Source of the DNA: Oscillospiraceae bacterium
GTDB lineage: Bacteria; Bacillota; Clostridia; Oscillospirales; Ruminococcaceae
Length of the DNA: 38,307 bases
Reading direction: 5' to 3'
NCBI GenBank assembly: GCA_030539275.1
Contig: JAUNSK010000033.1
Coordinates: 1 to 38,307, forward strand
A model generated the notes under the pieces. It ran no database searches and was not told the DNA's origin. It worked only from the letters and a program-made list of their open reading frames with translations. Both the position numbers and the translations under genes were made by a program. Positions 16,920-25,411 of the stretch are shown one piece after another (positions within the stretch are counted from its first letter, which is position 1; each line of letters begins with the position of its first letter).

Positions 16920-17591
16920 ATGTTCAAACATGAAAAACAACTGTTTCATCCAGTTGAAGTTGAAGGACCAAATCCTCAGTATGCAGCTCTTCTTCAGGAA
17001 CAGATGGGCGGAGGAAACGGTGAGCTGAAAGCTGCTCTGCAGTATATGTCACAGAGTTTCAGAATTAAAGACCAGGAAATCAAAGACCTGTTTATGGATA
17101 TTGCGGCTGAAGAGCTCGGGCATCTTGAAATGGTTGCACAGACTATAAATCTTCTGAATGGTCATGATGTGGATGCCAAGGCTGTAACAGCAGGCGAGAT
17201 CCAGTCACATGTTATTCTTGGACTTAATCCGGGACTTATCAATGCATCAGGTTATTCGTGGACCGGAGACTATGTTACAGTAACGGGAGATCTTTGTGCT
17301 GATCTGCTTTCAAATATTGCTTCAGAACAGAGAGCAAAGGTAGTGTATGAATATCTGTACAGGCAGATAGATGACAAGAAGGTAAAAGAGACGATCGATT
17401 TTCTGTTAAACAGGGAAGAAGCTCATAATGCAATGTTCAGAGAGGCTTTCAATAAGGTTCAGAATACCGGTTCAAACCGTGATTTTGGCACTACTCAGGC
17501 TGCAAGAATGTATTTCAGTATGTCTGAGCCTTCACCACAGGGAACACCGTTCCCGAATGCTGACGTTAATCCTCCGTCATTCAATCAATAG
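16920..17591 (+). CDS. Manganese catalase family protein
   Basis: This is a 223-aa four-helix-bundle di-manganese protein. Ligands can be placed by spacing against Lactobacillus plantarum Mn catalase: E35, E65, H68 (E-L-G-H), E136 (SEQR) and H169 (REEAH). The E65/H68 and E136/H169 distances equal those of the reference enzyme. It would dismutate hydrogen peroxide without haem, which suits an anaerobe. CotJC of spore coats is in the same family. This version is short, ending PPSFNQ, so a spore-coat role is possible. ATG 16920 follows GAGAGG. It is a single gene with a terminator on each side. Confidence 0.9.
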   Translation: MFKHEKQLFHPVEVEGPNPQYAALLQEQMGGGNGELKAALQYMSQSFRIKDQEIKDLFMDIAAEELGHLEMVAQTINLLNGHDVDAKAVTAGEIQSHVILGLNPGLINASGYSWTGDYVTVTGDLCADLLSNIASEQRAKVVYEYLYRQIDDKKVKETIDFLLNREEAHNAMFREAFNKVQNTGSNRDFGTTQAARMYFSMSEPSPQGTPFPNADVNPPSFNQ

Positions 17592-17599
17592 TATTTCAA

Positions 17600-17660
17600 A
17601 ACAGTATAACTGTATTCAGAGGAATGCAGTTATACTGTTATTTTTTTATAGAAAAATTAT
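17600..17660 (+). terminator. Terminator after Mn catalase
   Basis: AACAGTATAACTG (17600-17612) pairs exactly with 17637-17649. ATTTTTTTA follows. Confidence 0.9.
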
Positions 17661-17669
17661 TGAAATAGG

Positions 17670-17698
17670 AGGATCTTTGTGTTATACTTATAAAAGAA
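17670..17698 (+). promoter_or_regulatory. Promoter of the DUF4003-like gene
   Basis: TTGAAA (17670-17675) and TATACT (17693-17698) are 17 bp apart, with TGT just before the -10. ATG follows at 17781. Confidence 0.6.
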
Positions 17699-17780
17699 AA
17701 ACTTACCAGTTAAACAGCTTATACATAATAACGAATTAATTATTTTCCGATATAAACAAATTTTTTCAGGAGGGGCAGGT

Positions 17781-18761
17781 ATGAGAGAAAGTTTACAGAG
17801 CAGAACAAAACTATTTGTAGAGAACAGGCAGAAAATAAAAAGTGCATTTATTCTGGAAAATATCTATATGTACCCTCTGAGTGCGTTTATGTATGCACAA
17901 AGGGGACTGGATGCAGATGTGTCAGCCATCAAGAACTCAGCTGATCTTATCAGGCAGAAAACCGGATTGTTTTCTAACTTCCGCGGAACTTCAAAGCTCG
18001 CTGTTGCAACAGTAATGTCGCTGACAGAAGATCCTAAGAGCAGGATAGACAGGATGCTCAGTATATATAATAAACTAAGAAAAGTATTCCCGGGCTCCGA
18101 ATACCTTACAGTTGCAGCACTTGTAATAAGTGATATAACCGACGAACAAATAGAAGATCAGCTGATAATGAGAACTAAATCATTATATAACATGATGAAG
18201 AAAAATCATCCCCTTGTTACTTCAGGCGATGACTATACTCTGGCGGCACTTCTGGCAAAATCAGATACTGATGATATAACTATCATGGAGATGTCTGAAA
18301 AATGCTTCGATATACTTAAAAAAGAATTTTTATCATCCAATGCTGTTGCGGCACTTTCAAATGTCATAACTCTTGGCGGTACAAGAATGCAGGAAAACTG
18401 TCAGAGAGCAATTGACATTTTTGAAGGACTTAAAGCAAGAGGCATAAAATACGGAACAGGTTTTGAACTTCCGGCTCTTGGTGTGCTTTCGATTCTCGAC
18501 ATTGATATTGACAGTATCATTGAAGATATATGCGAAACAGACGAAGTATTAAAAAAAGAAAATGGTTTCGGTGCACTTGGAATAGGTTCAAGACAGAGGA
18601 TAATGTATTGCGCAGCACTTGCAATGTGTGACTACTATCCTTCATCACAGCTCATGAGTGCGGCTGCAATAAATTCTGTAGTCTCGGTAAATATTGCAAA
18701 TCAGATAGCGATATATTCATCCATGGCAGCTGCCAGTGCTGCAAGTGCAGCAGCCTACTGA
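17781..18761 (+). CDS. DUF4003-like protein of unknown function
   Basis: The 326-aa, mostly helical soluble product resembles DUF4003 proteins of Firmicutes. It starts with the phrase FVENRQKIKSAF, and midway has TSGDDYTLAALLA, which recurs in that family. The C-terminus is strikingly rich in Ala and Ser (SSMAAASAASAAAY). No catalytic motif is visible. The start at 17781 follows AGGAGGGG. It is flanked by its own promoter (-10 at 17693-17698) and a terminator, so it is transcribed alone. The role is not known. Confidence 0.75.
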   Translation: MRESLQSRTKLFVENRQKIKSAFILENIYMYPLSAFMYAQRGLDADVSAIKNSADLIRQKTGLFSNFRGTSKLAVATVMSLTEDPKSRIDRMLSIYNKLRKVFPGSEYLTVAALVISDITDEQIEDQLIMRTKSLYNMMKKNHPLVTSGDDYTLAALLAKSDTDDITIMEMSEKCFDILKKEFLSSNAVAALSNVITLGGTRMQENCQRAIDIFEGLKARGIKYGTGFELPALGVLSILDIDIDSIIEDICETDEVLKKENGFGALGIGSRQRIMYCAALAMCDYYPSSQLMSAAAINSVVSVNIANQIAIYSSMAAASAASAAAY

Positions 18762-18778
18762 TAACTATACATATATAT

Positions 18779-18811
18779 ACGCCGTTCATTATTCTGAGCG
18801 GTGTTTTTTTG
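18779..18811 (+). terminator. Terminator after the DUF4003-like gene
   Basis: ACGCCGTTCA pairs with TGAGCGGTGT (two G-T pairs), followed by seven T. Confidence 0.8.
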
Positions 18812-18824
18812 CGTTTGTGTCTGC

Positions 18825-18853
18825 TTGAAAAACAGACCGCGTGATGATATAAT
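18825..18853 (+). promoter_or_regulatory. Promoter of folC
   Basis: TTGAAA (18825-18830) and TATAAT (18848-18853) are 17 bp apart with an extended TGA. ATG 18905 lies 52 nt downstream. Confidence 0.65.
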
Positions 18854-18904
18854 TTACAGTGTACAGGCCATAAGGACCTGATCAAGTAAGGGAGCGATAT
18901 AATC

Positions 18905-20155
18905 ATGGATTACGAACAGTCAATGAAATTTATTAATAAATATACTAAATCAGGAGCAAGGATAAAGGATCTCAGCCGGATAATGACGCTTATGGAGAAG
19001 CTCGGAAATCCTCAGAATGATCTGAAGTTTGTCCATATTGCAGGTACAAACGGAAAAGGCTCAGTTCTTGAGCTTACATCCCAGGCCCTTATAAATGCAG
19101 GATACACAACAGGTCAGTTTACATCTCCGTATATAAGATGCTACGAGGACAGGATACGTATCAACTCAGAAAATATCTCAGAAGAGGATCTGTGCAGATT
19201 TTGTGAGATCACAGCAAAAGCAGCTGAAAAAGATGAGTATTCACAGTTTGAAATTACTATGGCTATTGCAATGCTGTATTTTAAAGAGAAAAAGTGTGAT
19301 ATAGTATTTCTTGAAGCCGGCATCGGAGGACTTCTTGATTCAACAAATATTATTGAAGACCCGCTGGTCTGTGTTATTACCTCTGTTTCACTTGATCATA
19401 CGGCTATACTCGGAAGTACTGTTGAACAGATCGCCATGCAGAAGGCAGGAATAATCAAGCGTGGATGTCCTGCGGTCTTATCATGGAACAACAGCAGGAC
19501 AGAACTTATTTTCGCAAAAGAATGCATATTAAAGGATTCACAGCTTATTATCCCGGACAGGGATGAATTTACGAACTGTACAAATAACGCCGACGGCTGT
19601 TCATTTACCTATAAGGGAAATGAGTATAAAATAAAGATGCACGGAAGTCATCAGATAATAAATGCAGCGGATGCTGTGAAGGTAATTGAAATATTACGTG
19701 AAAAAGGATTTGACATATCAGATGAAAATGTTAAAGAGTCATTTTCACAGGTTCAGATACCAGCAAGAACGGAGATAATTGAAGGGGATATAAAGACAGT
19801 TATTGACGGAGGACATAATCCTGCCGGTGTGACAGCACTGCTGAGTACTCTGGATGCTGCCGGGATAGAAAAACCTGTGATGATATTCGGAATGGTATCA
19901 ACAAAGGACAGTGATACCGCAGCAATGCTTATTTCAGCTGCAGCCGGCGCAGTTATATGTGTTGATTCATTTGCACCTGACTGTATTGTGAGACATGCTC
20001 TGGCAGAGAAGATAACCTGTGAGAAATATTCAAGTGATATCAGTGATGCATATCCTCTTGCAAAACAGCTTGCAAGACAGAAAAATACTTCAGTTGTTGT
20101 ATGCGGTTCACTTTATCTAACTGAAAAAATGAGAAAGATCATTATAAACAAGTAA
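18905..20155 (+). CDS. folC: Folylpolyglutamate synthase / dihydrofolate synthase
   Basis: This is a 416-aa Mur-ligase-type enzyme that adds glutamate to folates (and often to dihydropteroate), using ATP in the cytoplasm. The P-loop is GTNGKGS at 47-53, directly after the family phrase KFVHIA. The omega-loop region carries FTSPYIRCYEDRIRIN, and EAGIGGLLDSTN and SLDHTAILGST are the typical core motifs. The C-terminal domain has DGGHNPAG. The length is normal. ATG 18905 follows AAGGGAGCG. It has its own promoter (-10 at 18848-18853). Whether it has both activities cannot be decided from sequence. Confidence 0.92.
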   Translation: MDYEQSMKFINKYTKSGARIKDLSRIMTLMEKLGNPQNDLKFVHIAGTNGKGSVLELTSQALINAGYTTGQFTSPYIRCYEDRIRINSENISEEDLCRFCEITAKAAEKDEYSQFEITMAIAMLYFKEKKCDIVFLEAGIGGLLDSTNIIEDPLVCVITSVSLDHTAILGSTVEQIAMQKAGIIKRGCPAVLSWNNSRTELIFAKECILKDSQLIIPDRDEFTNCTNNADGCSFTYKGNEYKIKMHGSHQIINAADAVKVIEILREKGFDISDENVKESFSQVQIPARTEIIEGDIKTVIDGGHNPAGVTALLSTLDAAGIEKPVMIFGMVSTKDSDTAAMLISAAAGAVICVDSFAPDCIVRHALAEKITCEKYSSDISDAYPLAKQLARQKNTSVVVCGSLYLTEKMRKIIINK

Positions 20156-20256
20156 AATGAACTTCAAGAAAACGAGAGAAACAGCGTAATCAAGCGAGAA
20201 AGTGAGAGAATATAGCTTGCCAATTAAAAATTAGCGGAATTTTAGCTTTTTTTCGA

Positions 20257-20285
20257 TTGACAAACACTTAGCAAATCTGTATAAT
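20257..20285 (+). promoter_or_regulatory. Consensus promoter of the rplM-rpsI operon
   Basis: TTGACA (20257-20262) and TATAAT (20280-20285) are 17 bp apart, matching the sigma-A consensus exactly, as expected for ribosomal-protein genes. Confidence 0.9.
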
Positions 20286-20299
20286 ATTAAATGTTGTGT

Positions 20300-20391
20300 C
20301 GCGCTGATTCATGATTTATGGTTTTAAACCTTTCATGAGATTCAGATGATTATAATAATAACGACGAAAAAAATATATGGAGGAACGGAAT
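20300..20391 (+). promoter_or_regulatory. Structured leader of rplM, candidate L13 autoregulatory element
   Basis: CTGA (20304-20307) pairs with TCAG (20342-20345), TCATGA (20309-20314) with TCATGA (20333-20338), and GGTTT (20320-20324) with AAACC (20326-20330). This makes one long interrupted hairpin just after the likely start of transcription. Many Firmicutes have an L13 leader at this place. I have not matched it to that family model, so the identity is inferred from position. Confidence 0.5.
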
Positions 20392-20820
20392 ATGTCAACT
20401 TTTATGGCAAAACCAGAAGAAGTAAACCGTAAATGGTATGTACTTGATGCCAGCGGCAAGCCGCTCGGAAGAGTTGCAGCTAAGGCAGCTATATTACTCA
20501 GAGGAAAACACAAGCCAACTTACACACCACATGTAGATTGCGGAGATCACGTAATCATCATCAACTGTGCAGAGGCTGTACTTACAGGAAAGAAGCTTGA
20601 AAACAAGAAGTTCTACTGGCATACAGGCTGGATCGGTGGTCTTAAGAGCGAAAGCTACAAGGACATGATGGCTAACAAAGCTGATAAGGCAATGTCAATA
20701 GCAGTAAACGGAATGCTCCCGAACAACACACTTGGCAGAGCAGCATTAACACGTTTAAGAGTATACAAGGACGCTAACCACAAGCACGAGGCTCAGAAGC
20801 CTGAAGTTTGTGAATTTTAA
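20392..20820 (+). CDS. rplM: 50S ribosomal protein L13
   Basis: The product is 142 aa, the usual L13 length. It contains WYVLDASGKPLGR, RGKHKPTYTPHVDCGD and the phrase GMLPNNTLGR. The correct start is ATG 20392, 8 nt after GGAGG; a start 15 nt upstream would overlap that site. It is an early-assembly protein of the large subunit. rpsI follows after 16 nt, the normal pair in bacteria. Confidence 0.98.
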   Translation: MSTFMAKPEEVNRKWYVLDASGKPLGRVAAKAAILLRGKHKPTYTPHVDCGDHVIIINCAEAVLTGKKLENKKFYWHTGWIGGLKSESYKDMMANKADKAMSIAVNGMLPNNTLGRAALTRLRVYKDANHKHEAQKPEVCEF

Positions 20821-20836
20821 GAAAGGAGCAAAATAA

Positions 20837-21238
20837 ATGTACGAATCAAAACAGAAATTCTATTATGGAACAGGCAGAAGAAAGAGCTCTGTAGCCAGAG
20901 TAAGAGTATATAACGGAAGCGGAAATATCACAATCAACGGCAGAAGCATTGACGATTTCTTCGGACTTGACACACTCAAGCTCATCGTTCGTCAGCCACT
21001 CGCACTGACAGACAACCTCGACAAGTTCGATATCGTTTGTACAGTAACAGGCGGCGGTGTAACAGGCCAGGCTGGTGCTATCAGACACGGTCTTACACGT
21101 GCTCTTCTCGAATTCAATCCGGAACTCAGACCTACACTTAAGGCTGCCGGCTTCATCACACGTGACCCAAGAATGAAGGAAAGAAAGAAATACGGTCTCA
21201 AAGCTGCTCGTAGAGCTCCACAGTTCTCAAAGAGATAA
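20837..21238 (+). CDS. rpsI: 30S ribosomal protein S9
   Basis: This is a 133-aa S9 ending in the universal SKR tail that reaches the P-site tRNA. It contains [13 protein letters not shown] and [17 protein letters not shown] 20837 follows AAAGGAGC. The last bases, CTCAAAGAGATAA, are the core of an integration site, so the integrated element keeps the coding end intact. The natural terminator of the operon is displaced. The first hairpin downstream (21331-21354) belongs to the element. Confidence 0.98.
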   Translation: MYESKQKFYYGTGRRKSSVARVRVYNGSGNITINGRSIDDFFGLDTLKLIVRQPLALTDNLDKFDIVCTVTGGGVTGQAGAIRHGLTRALLEFNPELRPTLKAAGFITRDPRMKERKKYGLKAARRAPQFSKR

Positions 21239-21239
21239 T
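21226..21239 (+). repeat. att core at the rpsI 3' end (left end of element 1)
   Basis: CTCAAAGAGATAAT is the end of rpsI and recurs exactly at 32696-32709. Both copies are followed by closely related sequence: TTACAAATGG, then GTATTT, then GTTTGGGGCGA. Confidence 0.85.
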
Positions 21240-21292
21240 TATTGCCTTTACAAATGGTGTATTTGCGTTGTTTGGGGCGAACAAATTATCGA

Positions 21293-21315
21293 TTTGGTCA
21301 ACTTTTGGTCAACTA
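21293..21315 (+). repeat. Left arm-type site: two copies of TTTGGTCAACT
   Basis: TTTGGTCAACT occurs twice in tandem, sharing one T. The same double repeat, with one T to A change, lies in the same orientation near the right end at 32548-32570. Paired direct repeats just inside both ends are typical of arm-binding sites of Tn916-type integrases. Confidence 0.7.
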
Positions 21316-21330
21316 ATAATGTCTTTATTA

Positions 21331-21359
21331 ACCTCCCTGTTTCAGCAGGGAGGTTTTTG
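21331..21359 (+). terminator. Terminator near the left end of element 1
   Basis: ACCTCCCTG (21331-21339) pairs with CAGGGAGGT (21346-21354), followed by TTTTGT. It would end the rplM-rpsI transcript and separate it from the convergent integrase gene. Confidence 0.85.
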
Positions 21360-21364
21360 TATCT

Positions 21365-22501
21365 TTATGTAAGTTTCAATGAAATCAACTCTGCTACCTT
21401 TGCTTTTGTACTGCGCAGGACATCAGCGTATACATTGGCGGTCACGCCGATGTCACAATGCCCCAAATGTTCCGATACGATTTTCAGGTCAACTCCACTA
21501 TTTAGTAAAAGAGTCGCATTACAATGACGGAGCTGATGAAGTGTTAGAAACTCAAAATCCGTGCCTTTCAGGAAACGCTTGAATGATGTTCCGAGCGATG
21601 AGCGGTCGCGGTAGTTACCAAGAGCTGAAGTGAACACCATTTCGGGATGAGCAAAACTATCTCCAAGCGCAGTGACTAAGCTATCAATGTAATTTTTCTG
21701 AGCCTTCAGAATATCCGCAAGCGTGTCACTCATTCCAATAACACGGATACTGCTCTGCGTTTTGGGAGTCGTTAGATAATGCTTTCCAGCCACATCAGCA
21801 AGATTGTGGTTAATGGATATTGTTTTATTATCAAAATCAATATCCTCCCACGCAAGTCCAAGGCATTCACCGCTTCGCATTCCGGTGAAAAGCAACACCT
21901 TTATGATACGTTTTATATCCTCATCGCATTTCTTTGTTTCAAGCAGTTCAAGGAATTGCCGTGCCTGTTCTTCATCAAGGACAGGCTTTTTCTTTTTGTT
22001 ACGGTTTTTGGGTAAAATGACATTATGACAAGGTGTTTCTCTGATAAACCCTTGTTCGACACCTCTGTGAAAAATGCTCTGAATGATAACGTAGATTTTT
22101 CTCACGGTTTCGGGATTAAGCTTGATTGACTGAACAAACTGCGTAAGTTTCGGAGTATTGATGTCTTTCACTTTCATATTTCCGAGAACAGGCGCAATAT
22201 GAACATCATAAGCGCTATGGTAATTGTAAACCGTTCCTTCCTTTAGTTCAACAGGTGCATAATTTGCGAAGTACCAGTCTGCAAGCTCCGAAAATCGCAT
22301 ATTTTCATTTAGCTGTGAATAGCCCTTGCAATGTCGCTCAAACTCAAAAGCATACTCTGTTGCCAACTTCTCCGCTTTGCCGCTTGAAACATTATCGGGT
22401 GGAGTAAATGTTGTTGATTTCATTATTTTCTTACCGTTTATGTCTGTACCGACAAAAACTCTTATTCTGAACGTGTTGCCACGTTTTGTGATATTAGCCA
22501 T
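21365..22501 (-). CDS. int: Tyrosine recombinase (integrase) of element 1
   Basis: The 378-aa product has a complete active site: R209 in TGMRSGE, K247 in TTPKT, H322 and R325 in HQLRH, H348 in LGH and Y358 in NVYAD. The N-terminal region holds the arm-binding domain (about 1-60) and the SAM-like core-binding domain (about 65-155), as in Tn916-type integrases. ATG 22501 follows AAGGAGGG on the minus strand. Its 3' end faces the rpsI att site, a common layout. It should catalyse insertion and, with the HTH protein at 25958-26248, excision between the two CTCAAAGAGATAAT cores. A decayed relative lies at 32843-33850. Confidence 0.92.
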   Translation of the reverse strand: MANITKRGNTFRIRVFVGTDINGKKIMKSTTFTPPDNVSSGKAEKLATEYAFEFERHCKGYSQLNENMRFSELADWYFANYAPVELKEGTVYNYHSAYDVHIAPVLGNMKVKDINTPKLTQFVQSIKLNPETVRKIYVIIQSIFHRGVEQGFIRETPCHNVILPKNRNKKKKPVLDEEQARQFLELLETKKCDEDIKRIIKVLLFTGMRSGECLGLAWEDIDFDNKTISINHNLADVAGKHYLTTPKTQSSIRVIGMSDTLADILKAQKNYIDSLVTALGDSFAHPEMVFTSALGNYRDRSSLGTSFKRFLKGTDFEFLTLHQLRHCNATLLLNSGVDLKIVSEHLGHCDIGVTANVYADVLRSTKAKVAELISLKLT

Positions 22502-22631
22502 GCTAAAACCCTCCTTATATTTTAGCTTATGGCATACCTCTACATCAATATTATAGCAAATTTTATTTTTCGTGTCAACGCTTTACCACGCGAAATCAAA
22601 TATTTTTATATAGAGCATGCCTTGCAGTTAT

Positions 22632-23734
22632 TTACCTTAATTTATGTTGTGTAATCGGCTTAATAAACCTCTCCCATTCCTCTTTGAGATTTTTCAGCTT
22701 AAGGAATTCCATAACCCTATCAAATTTTTTCTGTAAGGTTTGGAGTAGTGTGTTTTTCTCGGTAAGTTCAGTATTAAGCTGCTGTATTTTCAAATTCATT
22801 TCGCCGACAATTGAATTGACTTCTTCTACCTCGGTTTTTAAATTACTGTTCTCACTTTTCAAAGTCAGTATTTCAGCAGATAAAGTATGTATCTGATTGG
22901 AAATGTTGTTGTTCTCAGATTTCAGCTTTTGGTTTTCTGCCAACAGTTCACGCTCATCTGCTGTTTCGGCATAATACTGACCATAGCTGTAATCAAGAGC
23001 ATGCAGCTGTCCCGAAATTGTGTCATACTCCTTTTTCAGAGCTTCATTTTCTGTCAGTAATGACCGAACATCCGATTTAAGAGTGGTATTTTCACTTTCA
23101 GCTTTTTTAGCAGTAACGTAACCTTTGGCAGCTGTAGAAAGCGTTTCATAATCTGATTTTTTCAAGGCTACTGTATTCAACGGAAGATTTTTCACGGATA
23201 CTTTTTCAATGTTTTCAATTTCAGAAAGCTGTTCCTGCCTTTCCAAAATTCAGAGCAGTTGATACTCTTGCTGGGCTGACCTTTCCTGTCCTTGCCTTGA
23301 ATGACAGGAATAAAAGAAATGTGCATATGTGGTGTAGCCTCATCCATATGAATCACAGCAGACACCACATACTGCTCACCGCCAACTTTGGCAGTAACAA
23401 AATCATATGCTCGCTCGAAAAAGCGTTTTGTTCTCTCATTTCCCAATCTGTCAAAGAAGTCCTCGTCTGAGGTTATGATGAATTCGCAGAGAATGGTACT
23501 TTGTTTTTCACCGTGCAAACGGAGATTGCCTTTTAAATGCTGTCCGGTGCGTATTATGTCAAATTCTTTGAGATATGACTCTGCTTGAATTTGTTTCAGG
23601 TGGTAATTCAGGTGTGAGCGTGAAAGGTCAATATCCTTGTTGCTGTAATTTTTGTTGCGCCGTTCGTTGTGACGTTCAAGTAGGGGGACGGCATTTACCT
23701 TGTGGTTTTCATTTCTAATTATTGCGTAGCTGAT
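22632..23734 (-). pseudogene. MobV-type relaxase, broken by internal deletion and frameshift
   Basis: The N-terminal catalytic part is readable from about 23734 to 23192 and contains RNENHKV, RHNERRNKNYSNKDI and the histidine motif HMDEATPHMH. After FWKGR (near 23246) the frame shifts. The family sequence resumes one frame over with ERQEQLSEIENIE and KNLPLNTVALKKSDY, then a long coiled coil ending at 22632. The roughly 50-60 residues that normally lie between these parts are missing. AAGGAGG is placed correctly for a start at 23734, but the codon there is ATC. The intact protein would nick oriT and lead DNA transfer. A GTG at 23788 could start translation without a good site. Confidence 0.8.
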
Positions 23735-23790
23735 ATGAAGTCCTCCTTTGAGTGAAGTAATGGGAGCGAAGCGGCAACCTCTATTCACGG

Positions 23791-23816
23791 AATAGTTCTA
23801 ACACACTAGGACTATT
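23791..23816 (-). other. MobV-type origin of transfer (nic site)
   Basis: On the minus strand TAGTGTGTTA (23808-23799) equals the conserved nick core of pMV158-class (Pre/Mob) origins. It is flanked by the inverted arms AATAGT and ACTATT (23816-23811 and 23796-23791). It lies just upstream of the relaxase, as expected. Identification rests on this core and its position. Confidence 0.75.
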
Positions 23817-23866
23817 TTTGCGAAAATAGACCGAGTGTGGCAGCTTTCCTCTGCACCCCCTTAAAA

Positions 23867-24053
23867 GCGGTCACAGACCGCAAACCGTTGCAGGCTTGAG
23901 AGCCTGCAATTTTTATGTCCGAGCGGACACGGGACGGACAGTAAGCGGACGCATTATGAAACAAATGATAAAAGTGGTGTCCGCCCGTCCGAATGGCTAA
24001 ATTGCGTGGCTTTTGCCGTCCGAAAATCTGTCCTGCTGCTGTCCTCGGACGGC
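23867..24053. repeat. GC-rich palindrome cluster, candidate replication origin
   Basis: Four perfect hairpins follow one another: GCGGTC/GACCGC (23867-23881), TTGCAGGCT/AGCCTGCAA (23888-23909), TGTCCG/CGGACA (23916-23929) and GCCGTCCGA/TCGGACGGC (24015-24053). The pentamer GTCCG or its complement occurs about eight times. It lies between oriT and the replication genes and has no credible gene. An origin or single-strand initiation site is inferred. Confidence 0.45.
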
Positions 24054-24073
24054 GGGACGGCAAATTTTAAGGT

Positions 24074-25411
24074 TCAGCTTAAAATAATAGAACGGAATGA
24101 GGTGCGTATACCACGATACCCTCTCACCTCACGATTTTGCTCCGTCCTTATATGCGTTGAAGCAGTTAAGCCATATTTCAGATGATTAGATTTCAGCCAA
24201 CTGCTGAATATCTCCTTTTTCAGTTCGGTCATCAGATTTTTATGACACCAATCAATATATCCGCTATATAAATTTGTCGTGCTTTCGGATAAGTCCACAC
24301 CGAAACTTACATAAGATTTGTCCTGTAAAAACTCAATGATGTTGCAGTTGTCAGCCATGACCTCTGCAACATTTTTCTTTGTCTTTTCCGAAACGGTAAA
24401 CCGAAAGTTATTTTTGATAAGCCGCCGTAAGCCGTCTAACATCCAACAAAATATTTTTTCTTTCTCTGCTATGAACTGTTCTGCAAGAAATGGATTATTC
24501 ACTCTGCCCTTTGGAATAGGCTTGGTTGTCAGTATCAGCAATCGCCTTGCAAAACCGTCCGATTTGTCATACAACGCTTTCGGAGAACCATTGCCAAAGC
24601 AAAGAAACCGTGGATACATTAAAGCCTGTTCCGACTGATGTCCTTTAGCCTCAACATCAATGGGAATAGCGGCGGTAACAAGATTTTTTATGTAGCCCGT
24701 TGTTTGTAATGCGGTAAGTTGCATATCATCATCAAGCATAAGCAGCTTGTCTTTGAGATTGTAACGAAAGAATTTGTCCGTTTCAATTCGTTGAAAGCTG
24801 CCTGTCAGCATTGCACTTTTGAAAATCTCCTGCAACACAATGCCTATCTGCGACTTACCCTCACCGCCGTTTCCGATAATGAACAGCATAGCTTGTCCTT
24901 TTGTTGACGGTATCAGACAGTAACCGAGATATTCCTGCAGGGTTGTAATATCGTCCATATCAAGCATATCCATAAGGAACAGCAAAAACTTTTCAGGGTA
25001 ATACACGCCGTTCCAAATGTTGGAGTGATACTCAATGTTCAGACGATTTACGCAGAATTGTTTTTCGGGAAGCCAAGTGCAGTCTGTTTTAAGCACCCCA
25101 TTGAGAAGATGTATTTCATTTTCCTTAATGGGCAACGGTTCGCTGTGACATTGCAGTTTTAATGCTTCCAACAAAGATTTGACCTTTCGGAAAATCCCTG
25201 TTGTAACGTGTTCGGTAAGCATTTGAGAAATTCTTACGCTGATAATGCTGTCGGAAACTTCTCCGTCAATGTCATAAAGCTTACCGCCGATACATTTCAA
25301 AGGGTAAGCTTGCAGAAATTCATTACAGAACTCGACTTCGTTTATGACGTTCTTCTCTGTTAGCCATTGCGGTGATTTGTTCTCGCTTGTGTTTACATAA
25401 CTGCTGCTCAA
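24074..25411 (-). CDS. P4/D5-type replicative helicase (primase C-terminal family)
   Basis: The 445-aa product has an SF3-type helicase core: Walker A GNGGEGKS at 180-187, Walker B LLMLDDDM about 45 residues later, and the phrase CFGNGSPKALYDKSDGFARRLLIL as in phage/plasmid D5-like proteins. It should unwind the element's origin. The start is a TTG at 25411, 6 nt after GAGGTGA. It overlaps the end of the primase gene by 89 nt in another frame. The overlap and order suggest translational coupling and a joint primase-helicase function split over two proteins. Confidence 0.8.
   Translation of the reverse strand: MSSSYVNTSENKSPQWLTEKNVINEVEFCNEFLQAYPLKCIGGKLYDIDGEVSDSIISVRISQMLTEHVTTGIFRKVKSLLEALKLQCHSEPLPIKENEIHLLNGVLKTDCTWLPEKQFCVNRLNIEYHSNIWNGVYYPEKFLLFLMDMLDMDDITTLQEYLGYCLIPSTKGQAMLFIIGNGGEGKSQIGIVLQEIFKSAMLTGSFQRIETDKFFRYNLKDKLLMLDDDMQLTALQTTGYIKNLVTAAIPIDVEAKGHQSEQALMYPRFLCFGNGSPKALYDKSDGFARRLLILTTKPIPKGRVNNPFLAEQFIAEKEKIFCWMLDGLRRLIKNNFRFTVSEKTKKNVAEVMADNCNIIEFLQDKSYVSFGVDLSESTTNLYSGYIDWCHKNLMTELKKEIFSSWLKSNHLKYGLTASTHIRTEQNREVRGYRGIRTSFRSIILS

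Noticed and set aside
21226-21300. Integration into a tRNA gene
   Set aside because: No tRNA is seen; the repeated core is the rpsI coding end, and rpsI is a plausible target for such integrases.
23192-23250. Programmed frameshifting in the relaxase
   Set aside because: No slippery sequence is seen at the junction, and a block of the protein is missing as well, so a deletion explains it better.
23812-24063. An 83-codon leftward frame over the palindrome cluster
   Set aside because: The product has no recognisable pattern, there is no ribosome binding site, and the region is explained by hairpins and the oriT flank.
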